Positions 1 through 5,859 are shown, counted from the stretch's first letter. The stretch: 8,601 nt of DNA from Chloroflexota bacterium (GCA_013694795.1 JACDBS010000047.1:1-8601); one strand, 5' to 3'. Program-made: numbers and translations. The notes: a model not told the origin generated them from the letters alone.

Positions 1-635
1 ATGCCGGTCAACGCCGGCGGCTCAGTGTGCGCTGCCTCCGCTGGCTGCGCTGGCTGCGGGGCGATCATGGCCGGCGCGGGATCGGGATCGGAGAGCGCCT
101 CCAGCCGCTGGCGAGCTCGCGCCGCGCGCGACAAGGCGTCGAGCAGAATGTCGTCGTTCGCGGCCGCGATGGCCAGCCGGCCGCGCTCGGTCGGTACCAG
201 GATCGCCGTGCGCGTGGGCGCCAGACGCACGAGCTCGATCTCCTCCTCGTCACGCAGCCGCGCCCGGCCGACCGCCCAGCCCAGCGCGCCGGTGCGCGCC
301 CTGATGCGCGAGGCATGCTCGCCGCGGAGCTGCACCCGCGTGACCGGACCCGGTGAGAGAGGGTAGATGCGTTCGCCGCCCAGCCAGGTGAGCCCGACCG
401 CCGACTCCTCTACCTCCAGACGGACGCTGAGGAGCACGGCCGAGGCACCCAGCGCCCCGATGACCACGATGCCACCAAGGACGGCCAGGGCGATGCCGGC
501 GAGACCGTCGACGACCACGAGGCCGGCCGCGATCGCCCCGCTGCCGGCCAGCGCCACGACGACGGGAACGAGCAGCAGTCGCGGAAGCGACCGGGCCAGC
601 CGGATGCGGGCGATGGGACGCACACGATGAGGCAT
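1..635 (-). CDS. Two-helix membrane protein with PH-like domain, partial (3' end outside window)
   Basis: Reading the minus strand from the ATG at 635-633 gives 211 codons with no stop before the window edge, so the gene is cut. Residues 17-42 and 44-71 are two strongly hydrophobic helices separated by a short turn (VVDG). Residues 72-175 look like a beta-rich domain ending in a helix. The stretch ILVPTERGRLAIAAANDDIL followed by LDALSRAA resembles the last strands and C-terminal helix of bacterial PH-like domains found behind paired membrane helices. The visible tail (180-211) is Ala/Pro/Gln-rich and low in complexity. The start lies 28 bp after the ilvE stop on the same strand, so it is probably co-transcribed with ilvE. 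A GGAAGGG about 11 nt upstream is only a fair ribosome binding site. The function is unknown and the PH-like assignment is by pattern only. Confidence 0.72.
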   Translation of the reverse strand, partial: MPHRVRPIARIRLARSLPRLLLVPVVVALAGSGAIAAGLVVVDGLAGIALAVLGGIVVIGALGASAVLLSVRLEVEESAVGLTWLGGERIYPLSPGPVTRVQLRGEHASRIRARTGALGWAVGRARLRDEEEIELVRLAPTRTAILVPTERGRLAIAAANDDILLDALSRAARARQRLEALSDPDPAPAMIAPQPAQPAEAAHTEPPALTG

Positions 636-663
636 CGGCGTCTATGCCCTTCCGGTCGGCTCC

Positions 664-1626
664 CTAGTAGACGGGGGTGAGCCAGTCACGATAGGCGGGC
701 GCTCTGCCGCGGACCGCGTCGAAGTAGGTGCGTGACAGGTCCCTGGTCACCGGGCCCGGCCGCCCATTCCCGATCATGCGCCGATCGATCTCGATCACGG
801 GGCTGATCTGCGCCCCGGTGCCGCACAGGAACACCTCGTCCGCGCCGTACAGCTCGGTCCGATCGAGCGAGCGCTCGACGACCTCGCGGCCGAACTCGTC
901 TCGTGCCATCGCGATGAGCCGGCCGCGCGTGATCCCCTCGAGAATGTTGTCGGTCAGCGGCGGTGTGATGAGCACGCCGTCCTTGACGATGAACAGGTTC
1001 TCGGCGCTTCCCTCGCTCACATGCCCGTCCGCCGTCAGCATGATCGCCTCATCGAAGCCGTTGAGCTGCGCCTCGCTCTTCGCCAGCGCGCCGTTCACGT
1101 ATGCCCCGGTGATCTTGCCGCGCGCGGGAATGGCGTTGTCATCCGTTCGGCGCCACGTGCTGACCTGGGCGCGGATGCCGCCTTCGGTGTCGATGTATTG
1201 GCCGAACGGGACCCCGAAGATCGTGATGTCGGCGTCGAGATTGTGGAGCCGCACTCCAATCGTCTCGGAGCTCTTGTAGACGATCGGTCGCAGGTAGACG
1301 TCCTCGCGCAACCCATCACGACGAAGGAGCTCGACGGTGATCTCGGCGAGCTCCTCGGGCGACTGGCGGACCTCCATCATCAGGAGGCGAGCGGACGCAC
1401 GAATCCGCTCGTAATGGGCTACCAGCTCGAGACCGAAAAGCTGCTCCTCTTCGGCGTTCCAGTAGGCGCGGATGCCCTCGAAGACCGCCGTGCCGTAGTT
1501 GAAGCCGTGCGTCATGACGTTGATGTTCGCGTCGCGCAACGGCACGAACTCCCCGCGGAAGAACGCCCACAGCTCGGCGGTGGTCTCCACCGGTGCCGCT
1601 TGCGTCCTGCTCTCCTGCTTCAGCAC
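664..1626 (-). CDS. ilvE: Branched-chain amino acid aminotransferase (PLP fold type IV)
   Basis: This cytosolic enzyme transfers the amino group between Leu/Ile/Val and 2-oxoglutarate, the last step of branched-chain amino acid synthesis. The 320 residues match the usual length of about 300-310. The family motif HGFNYGTAVFEGIRAY is at 40-55. The PLP Schiff-base lysine is K171 in RGKITGAYVNGAL, aligned with E. coli IlvE AAKAGGNYLSSL. The cofactor glutamate is E205 in HVSEGSAENLF, followed by KDGVLITPPLTDNILEGITR (215-234) and FLCGTGAQISPV (266-277). The start is GTG, chosen because a perfect AGGAGG lies 5 nt upstream (1637-1632). Transcription probably begins at a TATACT box at 1702-1697, with a structured leader of about 60 nt. 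The downstream gene starts 28 bp after its stop. A D-amino acid or ADC-lyase relative is unlikely given the close match to IlvE. Confidence 0.95.
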   Translation of the reverse strand: MLKQESRTQAAPVETTAELWAFFRGEFVPLRDANINVMTHGFNYGTAVFEGIRAYWNAEEEQLFGLELVAHYERIRASARLLMMEVRQSPEELAEITVELLRRDGLREDVYLRPIVYKSSETIGVRLHNLDADITIFGVPFGQYIDTEGGIRAQVSTWRRTDDNAIPARGKITGAYVNGALAKSEAQLNGFDEAIMLTADGHVSEGSAENLFIVKDGVLITPPLTDNILEGITRGRLIAMARDEFGREVVERSLDRTELYGADEVFLCGTGAQISPVIEIDRRMIGNGRPGPVTRDLSRTYFDAVRGRAPAYRDWLTPVY

Positions 1627-1631
1627 TCTGG

Positions 1632-1637
1632 CCTCCT
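1632..1637 (-). promoter_or_regulatory. Shine-Dalgarno site of ilvE
   Basis: AGGAGG on the minus strand is followed by 5 nt (CCAGA) and then GTG. This fixes the unusual GTG start of ilvE. Confidence 0.85.
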
Positions 1638-1651
1638 AGCAATCTCGATCT

Positions 1652-1683
1652 GCGCCGATGGCGCCCTGCGGCGCTGCGACGCC
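1652..1683 (-). promoter_or_regulatory. ilvE leader with alternately pairing segments (possible attenuator)
   Basis: In the predicted ilvE leader four short GC segments follow one another: a = GGCG (1683-1680), b = GCGCC (1674-1670), c = GGCGCC (1665-1660), d = GGCGC (1656-1652). Segment b can pair with a, or with c through a GCAG tetraloop. Segment c can also pair with d through a 3-nt loop. These pairings exclude each other, as in attenuators. I see no leader peptide with Leu/Ile/Val codons and no T-tract. In such GC-rich DNA the arrangement could be chance. Confidence 0.3.
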
Positions 1684-1696
1684 TCGAAGCGCAAGG

Positions 1697-1702
1697 AGTA
1701 TA
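1697..1702 (-). promoter_or_regulatory. Putative -10 box of ilvE
   Basis: TATACT on the minus strand sits in a GC-rich context (GGGTATACTCC), with a predicted transcription start near 1690. No convincing -35 element is visible. The same hexamer stands before rpsF and the CpaE-like gene. Confidence 0.5.
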
Positions 1703-1723
1703 CCCGCGCCCCGCCCTCGAGAA

Positions 1724-1738
1724 GCTCGCCGGGCGAGC
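1724..1738 (-). terminator. Possible terminator after the antiporter gene
   Basis: The inverted repeat GCTCGCCCGGCGAGC begins 20 nt after the antiporter stop codon and lies upstream of the ilvE -10 box. It can form a stem of 5-6 GC-rich pairs followed by TTCTC. There is no real T-run, so it is a weak intrinsic terminator at best. Its position between two apparent transcription units supports the call. Confidence 0.35.
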
Positions 1739-1758
1739 AACGCTGCGGAATCAGTGGC

Positions 1759-2868
1759 CTATGCCGCAACGGCTCCGAGATCGGTGAAGAGCGCCAGGTA
1801 GAGGTAGACGAGGTACAGCGGACCACCGATGAGGAGGGTCCAGGCCGATAGCCGGCCGCGCAGCAGCATCCCGCCGAAGATGAGGATGGTGGCTGCGAAC
1901 GCCACGGCCGCGGATGCAAAGTGAATGGCGCTATCCGGCGAGAAGGTCCAGGTCGTGAAGAGCAGTCCGAGCACCGTCGGCAGGCAGCTCTGGAAGACCA
2001 TGGCACCGGTGATGTTTCCCATGGCGAGGGTGTCCTTGCCGTTGCGCACCCACAGCACGCTGTTGAACTTCTCCGGCAGCTCGGTCGCGATGGGCGCGAT
2101 GATCAGGGCCAGAATGGTGGTGTCCAGGCCGATGACGGTCGACAGGTGTTCCACGGCACCCACGAAGATCTGGGCGCCGACGATGATCAGGCCGAGGGCG
2201 AGGACCACCTGCGCCGCGACGATTCCCATCCGTGGCTCGCCGCCGGTCACAGAATGGGCGCCGGGCAGGACGTCGATCTCGAGCATGCGAGGGCCGCTCA
2301 GGGCGCGCACCCGGGTGAGGTGCAGGCGGTTCAGCTCTTCCGGATCGCTCTCCTCTGCGGTATCGGTGAAGTGCAGCCGCACGTAGATCCCGTACAGCAC
2401 GACGAGGAAGGCCGCGGCGACCCACTTCAGCGAGCTCAGCTCCTGCGGCAGGAAGGCGGTGCCGATGGCAACGCCATAGCCGACGATGAAGAAGGCGACG
2501 TCGCGACCGAGCACGCCGGTGTTCACGCGCATGTCGGTCGTGCGGCGGCCACGCCGGGTGTAGATGACGATCGCGATGCCGGTGACGAACATGGCCAGCG
2601 TTGAAAGCATGAAGGGCGCGCCCAGGATGGCGCCCACGCCCACCGCGTGTGAGCTCTCGGTGGCAACGCCGCCGAGCAGGACCGGGCCGAGGATGGCGAT
2701 GACCGGGATGAGCGTCTCGGGCATGGCCGTCGCCACGGCCGCCAGCACGCTTCCGACCGCGCCCTCGGCCAGGTTCAGCTTGTGGCCGAACCACTCGATG
2801 CCGTTCGTGAAGAGCTCGGCCGCGACCAGGATGAGCGCAAGCGAGCCGATGAGCAGGATGATATCCAC
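1759..2868 (-). CDS. Sodium/calcium (cation) exchanger family membrane protein
   Basis: This 369-residue integral membrane protein belongs to the CaCA superfamily, whose members swap Ca2+ or another cation for Na+ or H+ across the cell membrane. It shows the family's two inverted alpha-repeats. Alpha-1 is near 36-60 (VLAAVATAMPETLIPVIAIL, with P50-E51) and continues in GVGAILGAPFMLST (77-90). Alpha-2 is near 252-300 (IIAPIATELPEKFNSV, with P265-E266, then MGNITGAMVFQS). About ten hydrophobic segments are visible, with a charged loop (165-212) splitting the two halves. The alpha-1 motif departs from the usual GTSLPE form, so the transported ion cannot be predicted. The start is GTG, with AGGG about 9 nt upstream. 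The gene begins 35 bp after rpsR on the same strand, and is probably read from the ribosomal promoter. Confidence 0.85.
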   Translation of the reverse strand: MDIILLIGSLALILVAAELFTNGIEWFGHKLNLAEGAVGSVLAAVATAMPETLIPVIAILGPVLLGGVATESSHAVGVGAILGAPFMLSTLAMFVTGIAIVIYTRRGRRTTDMRVNTGVLGRDVAFFIVGYGVAIGTAFLPQELSSLKWVAAAFLVVLYGIYVRLHFTDTAEESDPEELNRLHLTRVRALSGPRMLEIDVLPGAHSVTGGEPRMGIVAAQVVLALGLIIVGAQIFVGAVEHLSTVIGLDTTILALIIAPIATELPEKFNSVLWVRNGKDTLAMGNITGAMVFQSCLPTVLGLLFTTWTFSPDSAIHFASAAVAFAATILIFGGMLLRGRLSAWTLLIGGPLYLVYLYLALFTDLGAVAA

Positions 2869-2903
2869 GGTCTATCCCTACCGGCGCTGGCTGCGGGCGC
2901 TGA

Positions 2904-3173
2904 CTAGGGGCGCAGGTGCTGCGGCGCGTACGGCAACAGGGCGACGTGCCGCGCGCGCTTCAGAGCCGTGGTCAGCATGCGCTGATGGCGCGCGCAGGTG
3001 CCGGTCTTGCGCCGCGGCTCGATCTTGGCGCGCTCGCTCAGGTACCGTCGCAGGCGGTTCACTTCCTTGTAGTCGATGGTCTCGGCCTTGTCGACACAGA
3101 AGTTGCAGACCTTGCGGCGCCGCCGATCTCGGTAATAGTCCGCCGACTCGCGGCGGGATCGTGGACTGGCCAT
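2904..3173 (-). CDS. rpsR: 30S ribosomal protein bS18 (zinc-ligand form)
   Basis: This protein of the small subunit platform pairs with bS6 on 16S rRNA. The 89 residues are a normal length. The core is KVCNFCVDKAETIDYKEVNR (21-40), then LRRYLSERAKI and RRKTGTCARHQRMLTTALKR (54-73). C23, C26, C60 and H63 are all present, which is the CxxC...CxxH set of the zinc-binding version; many other bS18 proteins have lost these residues. The N-terminus is rich in Arg. The gene follows ssb with a 32-bp gap. Its ribosome binding site is poor (GAGG 13 nt before ATG), so translation may depend on readthrough of ribosomes from ssb. Confidence 0.96.
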   Translation of the reverse strand: MASPRSRRESADYYRDRRRRKVCNFCVDKAETIDYKEVNRLRRYLSERAKIEPRRKTGTCARHQRMLTTALKRARHVALLPYAPQHLRP

Positions 3174-3205
3174 GTTCGGTATCGGTCCTCGTGGATCAAG
3201 TGGGT

Positions 3206-3676
3206 CTAGAACGGAATGTCGTCGACGTCCATCTCGGCGCCGGGCGCGGATGACCCCTGCGGCTGGCCGGCTCCGCGGGGACGGACCTGCGGTGGGGCGT
3301 CGTCGTAGGCACCGCCGCTGCCGGCGGGGGCACCCTCCTCGTCTCGCTGCCGGCGCTCGAGGTTGACGACGCGGGCGAAGCGCAGCTCGAGCGAGGTCCG
3401 CTTCTGCCCATCGTTGCCGTCGTACTCGCGGGCGCGCAGCTCGCCCTCCGCATACACCTTATTGCCCTTGCGGAACTGCTCCGCGGCACGCTCGGCGGCC
3501 TGGTCCCAGACCTCGACCCGCAGCCACAGGGTCTCCTCGACCCATTCGCCGTCCGCGCCGCGCCGGTTGCTGTTGACGGCGACGCGCAGATTGGTGACGG
3601 CCTTCCCGCTGGGCGTATAGCGCAGCTCGGGATCGGCGCCGAGATTGCCGATGATCATCATCTTGTTGAGCGACAT
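3206..3676 (-). CDS. ssb: Single-stranded DNA-binding protein
   Basis: SSB coats single-stranded DNA during replication, repair and recombination, and recruits partners through its C-terminal tip. The 156 residues divide into an OB-fold (about 1-108, starting MSLNKMMIIGNLGADPELRY and containing WVEETLWLRVEVWDQAAE with aromatic W45, W51 and W57), a Gly/Pro/Gln-rich linker (112-147) and the acidic tip DVDDIPF at the very end. All parts expected of a functional bacterial SSB are present. ATG is preceded by AAGGGAG with a 5-nt gap. It sits between rpsF and rpsR, 24 bp after the rpsF stop, in the classical conserved operon order. Confidence 0.97.
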   Translation of the reverse strand: MSLNKMMIIGNLGADPELRYTPSGKAVTNLRVAVNSNRRGADGEWVEETLWLRVEVWDQAAERAAEQFRKGNKVYAEGELRAREYDGNDGQKRTSLELRFARVVNLERRQRDEEGAPAGSGGAYDDAPPQVRPRGAGQPQGSSAPGAEMDVDDIPF

Positions 3677-3700
3677 GGCGGCTCCCTTCAGCGACGGGCG

Positions 3701-4213
3701 TCAGCCCGCGGCGCGCTCTTCGTCGGCCGGCTCTGGGCCGGCGGCACGGCCCGGCTCTGCATCGGCCTCATCGTCTGGTGTGTCGTCACTGGTGTCGTCC
3801 GATGTGTCATGTTCGTCCGAATCATCGTCGTCCGAATCGGTAAATGCGGCGGTGCCGCCGGATGCGACGTCCTCTTCATCGTCAGAGCGCGCGGCCGCGG
3901 CGGGCGCGAGCTCATCGGTCGTTCCGCGATCCTCGAGGACGGTTACGAGGTGGCGCAGGATTTCCTCGGTGATGAGCATGCCGCGCTCGATCTCGCGCAC
4001 CTGCGCAGGCTCGATGTCAAATTGGATCAGGAAATAGCTAGCCTCGCGGTGGCGGCCGATGTCGTAGGCGAGCCGTCGCTTTCCCCACGGCGAGACCTTG
4101 CTGAGGCTGCCACCGCCATTGACGATGGCGCGCGTGACCTTCTCGACCGCAGCCTGAAGCTTGTCGTCCTCCAGGTCGGGGCTGAGCAGGAGCATGAGTT
4201 CGTATCGGCGCAT
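3701..4213 (-). CDS. rpsF: 30S ribosomal protein bS6 with long acidic C-terminal tail
   Basis: bS6 binds 16S rRNA in the platform together with bS18. Residues 1-97 form the normal ferredoxin-like core: MRRYELMLLLSPDLEDDKLQ at the start, WGKRRLAYDIGRHREASYFL (43-62) and FDIEPAQVREIERGML. The core is followed by about 70 extra residues. Within 111-154 about half of the 44 residues are Asp or Glu, with SDD-type repeats (TSDDTSDDTPDDE). The total is 170 residues, against roughly 95-135 in most bacteria. The ATG start matches homologues. An AGGAGG stands 12 nt upstream, which is rather far. The reading frame remains open upstream to 4486 but that part does not resemble bS6 and crosses the promoter. 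It is the first gene of the rpsF-ssb-rpsR operon. Confidence 0.95.
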   Translation of the reverse strand: MRRYELMLLLSPDLEDDKLQAAVEKVTRAIVNGGGSLSKVSPWGKRRLAYDIGRHREASYFLIQFDIEPAQVREIERGMLITEEILRHLVTVLEDRGTTDELAPAAAARSDDEEDVASGGTAAFTDSDDDDSDEHDTSDDTSDDTPDDEADAEPGRAAGPEPADEERAAG

Positions 4214-4225
4214 CAGTAGCGTTGT

Positions 4226-4231
4226 CCTCCT
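4226..4231 (-). promoter_or_regulatory. Shine-Dalgarno site of rpsF, unusually far from ATG
   Basis: AGGAGG lies on the minus strand with 12 nt between it and the ATG. A CTG codon in frame 3 nt before the ATG would have a more normal 9-nt gap, but the protein family starts at the ATG. Confidence 0.6.
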
Positions 4232-4306
4232 CTCTATGGGCTTGCGACGCTCACGAGCCTTGACTCGACGCGCGGCAGAAAGGGGCCCTGGTCGAACATT
4301 GAACCA

Positions 4307-4327
4307 CGCCTCCACGAGCGGGAGGCG
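4307..4327 (-). promoter_or_regulatory. Hairpin at the 5' end of the rpsF leader
   Basis: CGCCTCC and GGAGGCG form a perfect 7-bp stem around a 7-nt loop. It lies within a few nucleotides of the predicted transcription start of the rpsF operon. The leader of about 115 nt is long enough to hold an autoregulatory site; S6:S18 leader elements are known in other bacteria. I cannot confirm that motif here. Confidence 0.4.
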
Positions 4328-4335
4328 CGAGGGCC

Positions 4336-4365
4336 AGTATAGCCGGGACCCATGCGAACCGGCAA
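4336..4365 (-). promoter_or_regulatory. Promoter of the rpsF-ssb-rpsR operon
   Basis: TTGCCG (4365-4360) and TATACT (4341-4336) on the minus strand are 18 nt apart and read as -35 and -10 elements. The predicted start is near 4329. This is the best-formed promoter in the window and is divergent from the CpaE-like gene's TATACT box at 4382. Confidence 0.6.
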
Positions 4366-4381
4366 TCAGGCCAATCGCCCG

Positions 4382-4387
4382 TATACT
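4382..4387 (+). promoter_or_regulatory. Putative -10 box of the CpaE-like gene
   Basis: TATACT lies 32 nt before the ATG, in a CCCGTATACTCC context. No good -35 is seen. The leader would be about 25-27 nt and has no Shine-Dalgarno sequence. Confidence 0.5.
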
Positions 4388-4419
4388 CCGGCTCACCAAC
4401 TTGTCTGTTACCTGAGCCG

Positions 4420-5649
4420 ATGCCCTCCAACCCGATCCTGATCTGCGCACGTGGCACCGAACTCCGAACGGAGCTCGAGACGGCATTGACCGATGCCGGA
4501 TACACGACCTCGACGGTGACCACGCCGGCGGATGCCGTGGCCGCCATGCGCGGGCGCCCGGTCGATCTCATCGTCGCCGAGGGGCTTGCCGCGTCGGGCG
4601 CCATCGCTTCGCTGCGCACGGCCAGCGAAGGCCGCATCACGCCGATCCTGGTCGTGGCTCCCGCCCACGACGTCGAGGCCCGCATCGCGTTCCTCGAGGC
4701 GGGCGCGGACGACGTCATCGCCGGAGCCTTCGCCCGCAATGAGCTCGAGGGCCGTGTCATGGCGCTCCTCATTCGCGCCGGCAAGTACCAGCCTGAAGTG
4801 GCCTCGAGCACCGGCGGCGAGCTGGTTGCCTTCTTCAGTCCGAAGGGCGGGGTGGGTACCACGACCCTCGCCGTCAACACCGCGGTCCTCCTCGCCGGAG
4901 GCGGCGCACCGGCGACCAGCGCCGGTCTGGCGTCGAACAACGGCGCGATCCCGGCCTCGCGAGTGCTGCTGGTCGACATGGACCTCCAGTTCGGACAGGT
5001 CGCCACCCATCTCAACCTGACGCCTCGCTACGACCTCGCCGGCCTCGCCGGCGATGACCAGGCGCTGTCTGATCCTGAACTGGCGCGTTCGCACCTCACG
5101 ACCCATTCATCGGGCCTCGTCGTGCTGGCAGCCCCGGCCCGGCCAGAGGGCGATTTCCAGGTCGGCCTCGAGCCGCTCCAGCGCATCATCGAGCTGATGC
5201 GGCCATCGTTCGACCACATCATCGTTGATCTCGGCAGCAGGTTGGACCCGCGCAGCCTGTGGCTGCTCGAACAGGCAGACGCACACATCTTTGTCCTGTT
5301 CCCCGAGATCGCCGCATTGCGGGCCATGAGCCTGCTCATGAACTTCATGACCGAAACGACTGCGCCGCACGGGCGAACGCACCTCGTCGTCAACCACCTC
5401 TTTCCCAAGGAGCTACTGAAGACGAGGGACGTCGAGAACCTGCTTCGGGCGAAGCCCGCCGCAGAGGTCCCGTACACGGAGGTTGACATGATCCGCTCGG
5501 TCAACGAGGGCGTGCCGCTCGTCATCGCTCACCCGGCGACCCCAGCCGCGGCCGCGCTGCGCCGCGTGGCCCAGGCCGTCATCGGCATCGAGCATCACGC
5601 TCCTTCCCCCCGGAAGCGCCGGCGACGCAGCCTGTTCGGCCGTCGCTGA
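4420..5649 (+). CDS. CpaE/TadZ-like protein: degenerate receiver domain plus MinD/ParA-type ATPase
   Basis: Family members localise tight-adherence/Flp pilus machinery at the inner membrane or cell pole. Residues 1-121 resemble a receiver domain (PILICARGTELRTELETALT ... ILVVAPAHDVEARIAFLEAG), but the phosphoacceptor position reads DLIVAEGLAASG without the usual Asp. Residues 134-390 are a P-loop ATPase with the deviant Walker A PKGGVGTTTLAVNTA (141-155): the signature lysine K142 is kept and the canonical P-loop lysine is replaced by Thr, as is common in CpaE/TadZ. Walker A' region RVLLVDMDLQFGQVATHLNL is at 181-200 and Walker B FDHIIVDLG at 264-272. An Ala/Gly/Ser-rich insert (160-180) follows the P-loop helix. 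The C-terminus is very basic (RKRRRRSLFGRR). ATG at 4420 has no ribosome binding site. No other tad/cpa gene is in the window, so the pilus role is inferred from the family only. Confidence 0.82.
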   Translation: MPSNPILICARGTELRTELETALTDAGYTTSTVTTPADAVAAMRGRPVDLIVAEGLAASGAIASLRTASEGRITPILVVAPAHDVEARIAFLEAGADDVIAGAFARNELEGRVMALLIRAGKYQPEVASSTGGELVAFFSPKGGVGTTTLAVNTAVLLAGGGAPATSAGLASNNGAIPASRVLLVDMDLQFGQVATHLNLTPRYDLAGLAGDDQALSDPELARSHLTTHSSGLVVLAAPARPEGDFQVGLEPLQRIIELMRPSFDHIIVDLGSRLDPRSLWLLEQADAHIFVLFPEIAALRAMSLLMNFMTETTAPHGRTHLVVNHLFPKELLKTRDVENLLRAKPAAEVPYTEVDMIRSVNEGVPLVIAHPATPAAAALRRVAQAVIGIEHHAPSPRKRRRRSLFGRR

Positions 5650-5652
5650 GGT

Positions 5653-5736
5653 TGGTGCCGGAGGAGGGATTCGAACCCCCACGCCTTGCGGCCGCCGGGT
5701 TTAAGCCGGCTGCGTCTGCCATTCCGCCACTCCGGC
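5653..5736 (-). tRNA. tRNA-Leu (anticodon UAA)
   Basis: A class II tRNA with acceptor arms GCCGGAG/CTCCGGC, anticodon stem GCCGG/CCGGC enclosing CTTAAAC (anticodon TAA), a long variable arm (GGCCGCAAGGCGT) and T-arm GGGGG-TTCGAAT-CCCTC. The discriminator is A, as required for Leu, and CCA is encoded in the DNA. The 84 nt include CCA. Its 3' end lies 3 nt from the stop codon of the convergent CpaE-like gene. A TACGCT at 5758-5753 could be its -10 box. Confidence 0.96.
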
Positions 5737-5820
5737 CGATCGCCTCGGTCGAAGCGTAGCGCACCCCGGGCTTCCGAGCGTGTGGCCCGGAAGTCCCATC
5801 GCGGGCTGGCGCGGCGCCGG

Positions 5821-5826
5821 TATGCT
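5821..5826 (+). promoter_or_regulatory. Putative -10 box of the epimerase gene
   Basis: TATGCT, one base off the TATACT seen before other genes here, lies 33 nt upstream of the chosen ATG in a CCGGTATGCTGTCC context. No -35 match is visible. Confidence 0.4.
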
Positions 5827-5845
5827 GTCCCGGCCGCCTTGCTGC

Positions 5846-5854
5846 GGAAGGGAG
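5846..5854 (+). promoter_or_regulatory. Shine-Dalgarno site that decides the epimerase start
   Basis: GGAAGGGAG is followed by 5 nt and then ATG at 5860. A second candidate, ATG at 5881, has GGGGGA only 3 nt away. Both starts keep the signal peptide. The first has the better site. Confidence 0.7.
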
Positions 5855-5859
5855 ACCGA

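Noticed and set aside
40..60. Short tandem repeat GCTGGCTGC x2
   Set aside because: It encodes the Ala/Gln/Pro-rich tail of the partial membrane protein; too short to be a repeat element or CRISPR.
1..366. Open plus-strand frame at the left edge
   Set aside because: Low-complexity Arg/Ser/Ala composition opposite a convincing minus-strand membrane protein; a GC-driven shadow.
1021..1851. Long plus-strand open frame opposite ilvE
   Set aside because: It is antisense to a certain gene, spans its promoter and the next gene's end, and shows no domain pattern.
4284..4335. Outer stem GGCCCT/AGGGCC that would make the rpsF leader a three-way junction
   Set aside because: One arm (4335-4330) lies between the -10 box and the predicted start, so it is probably not transcribed.
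4214..4486. Upstream extension of the rpsF reading frame
   Set aside because: It crosses the predicted promoter and the start of the divergent gene and does not resemble bS6. Homologues begin MRRYELM.
5686..5859. Upstream extension of the epimerase reading frame (58 more codons)
   Set aside because: It overlaps tRNA-Leu and the promoter region, is Arg-rich with no signal-peptide character, and the good ribosome site is at 5846-5854.
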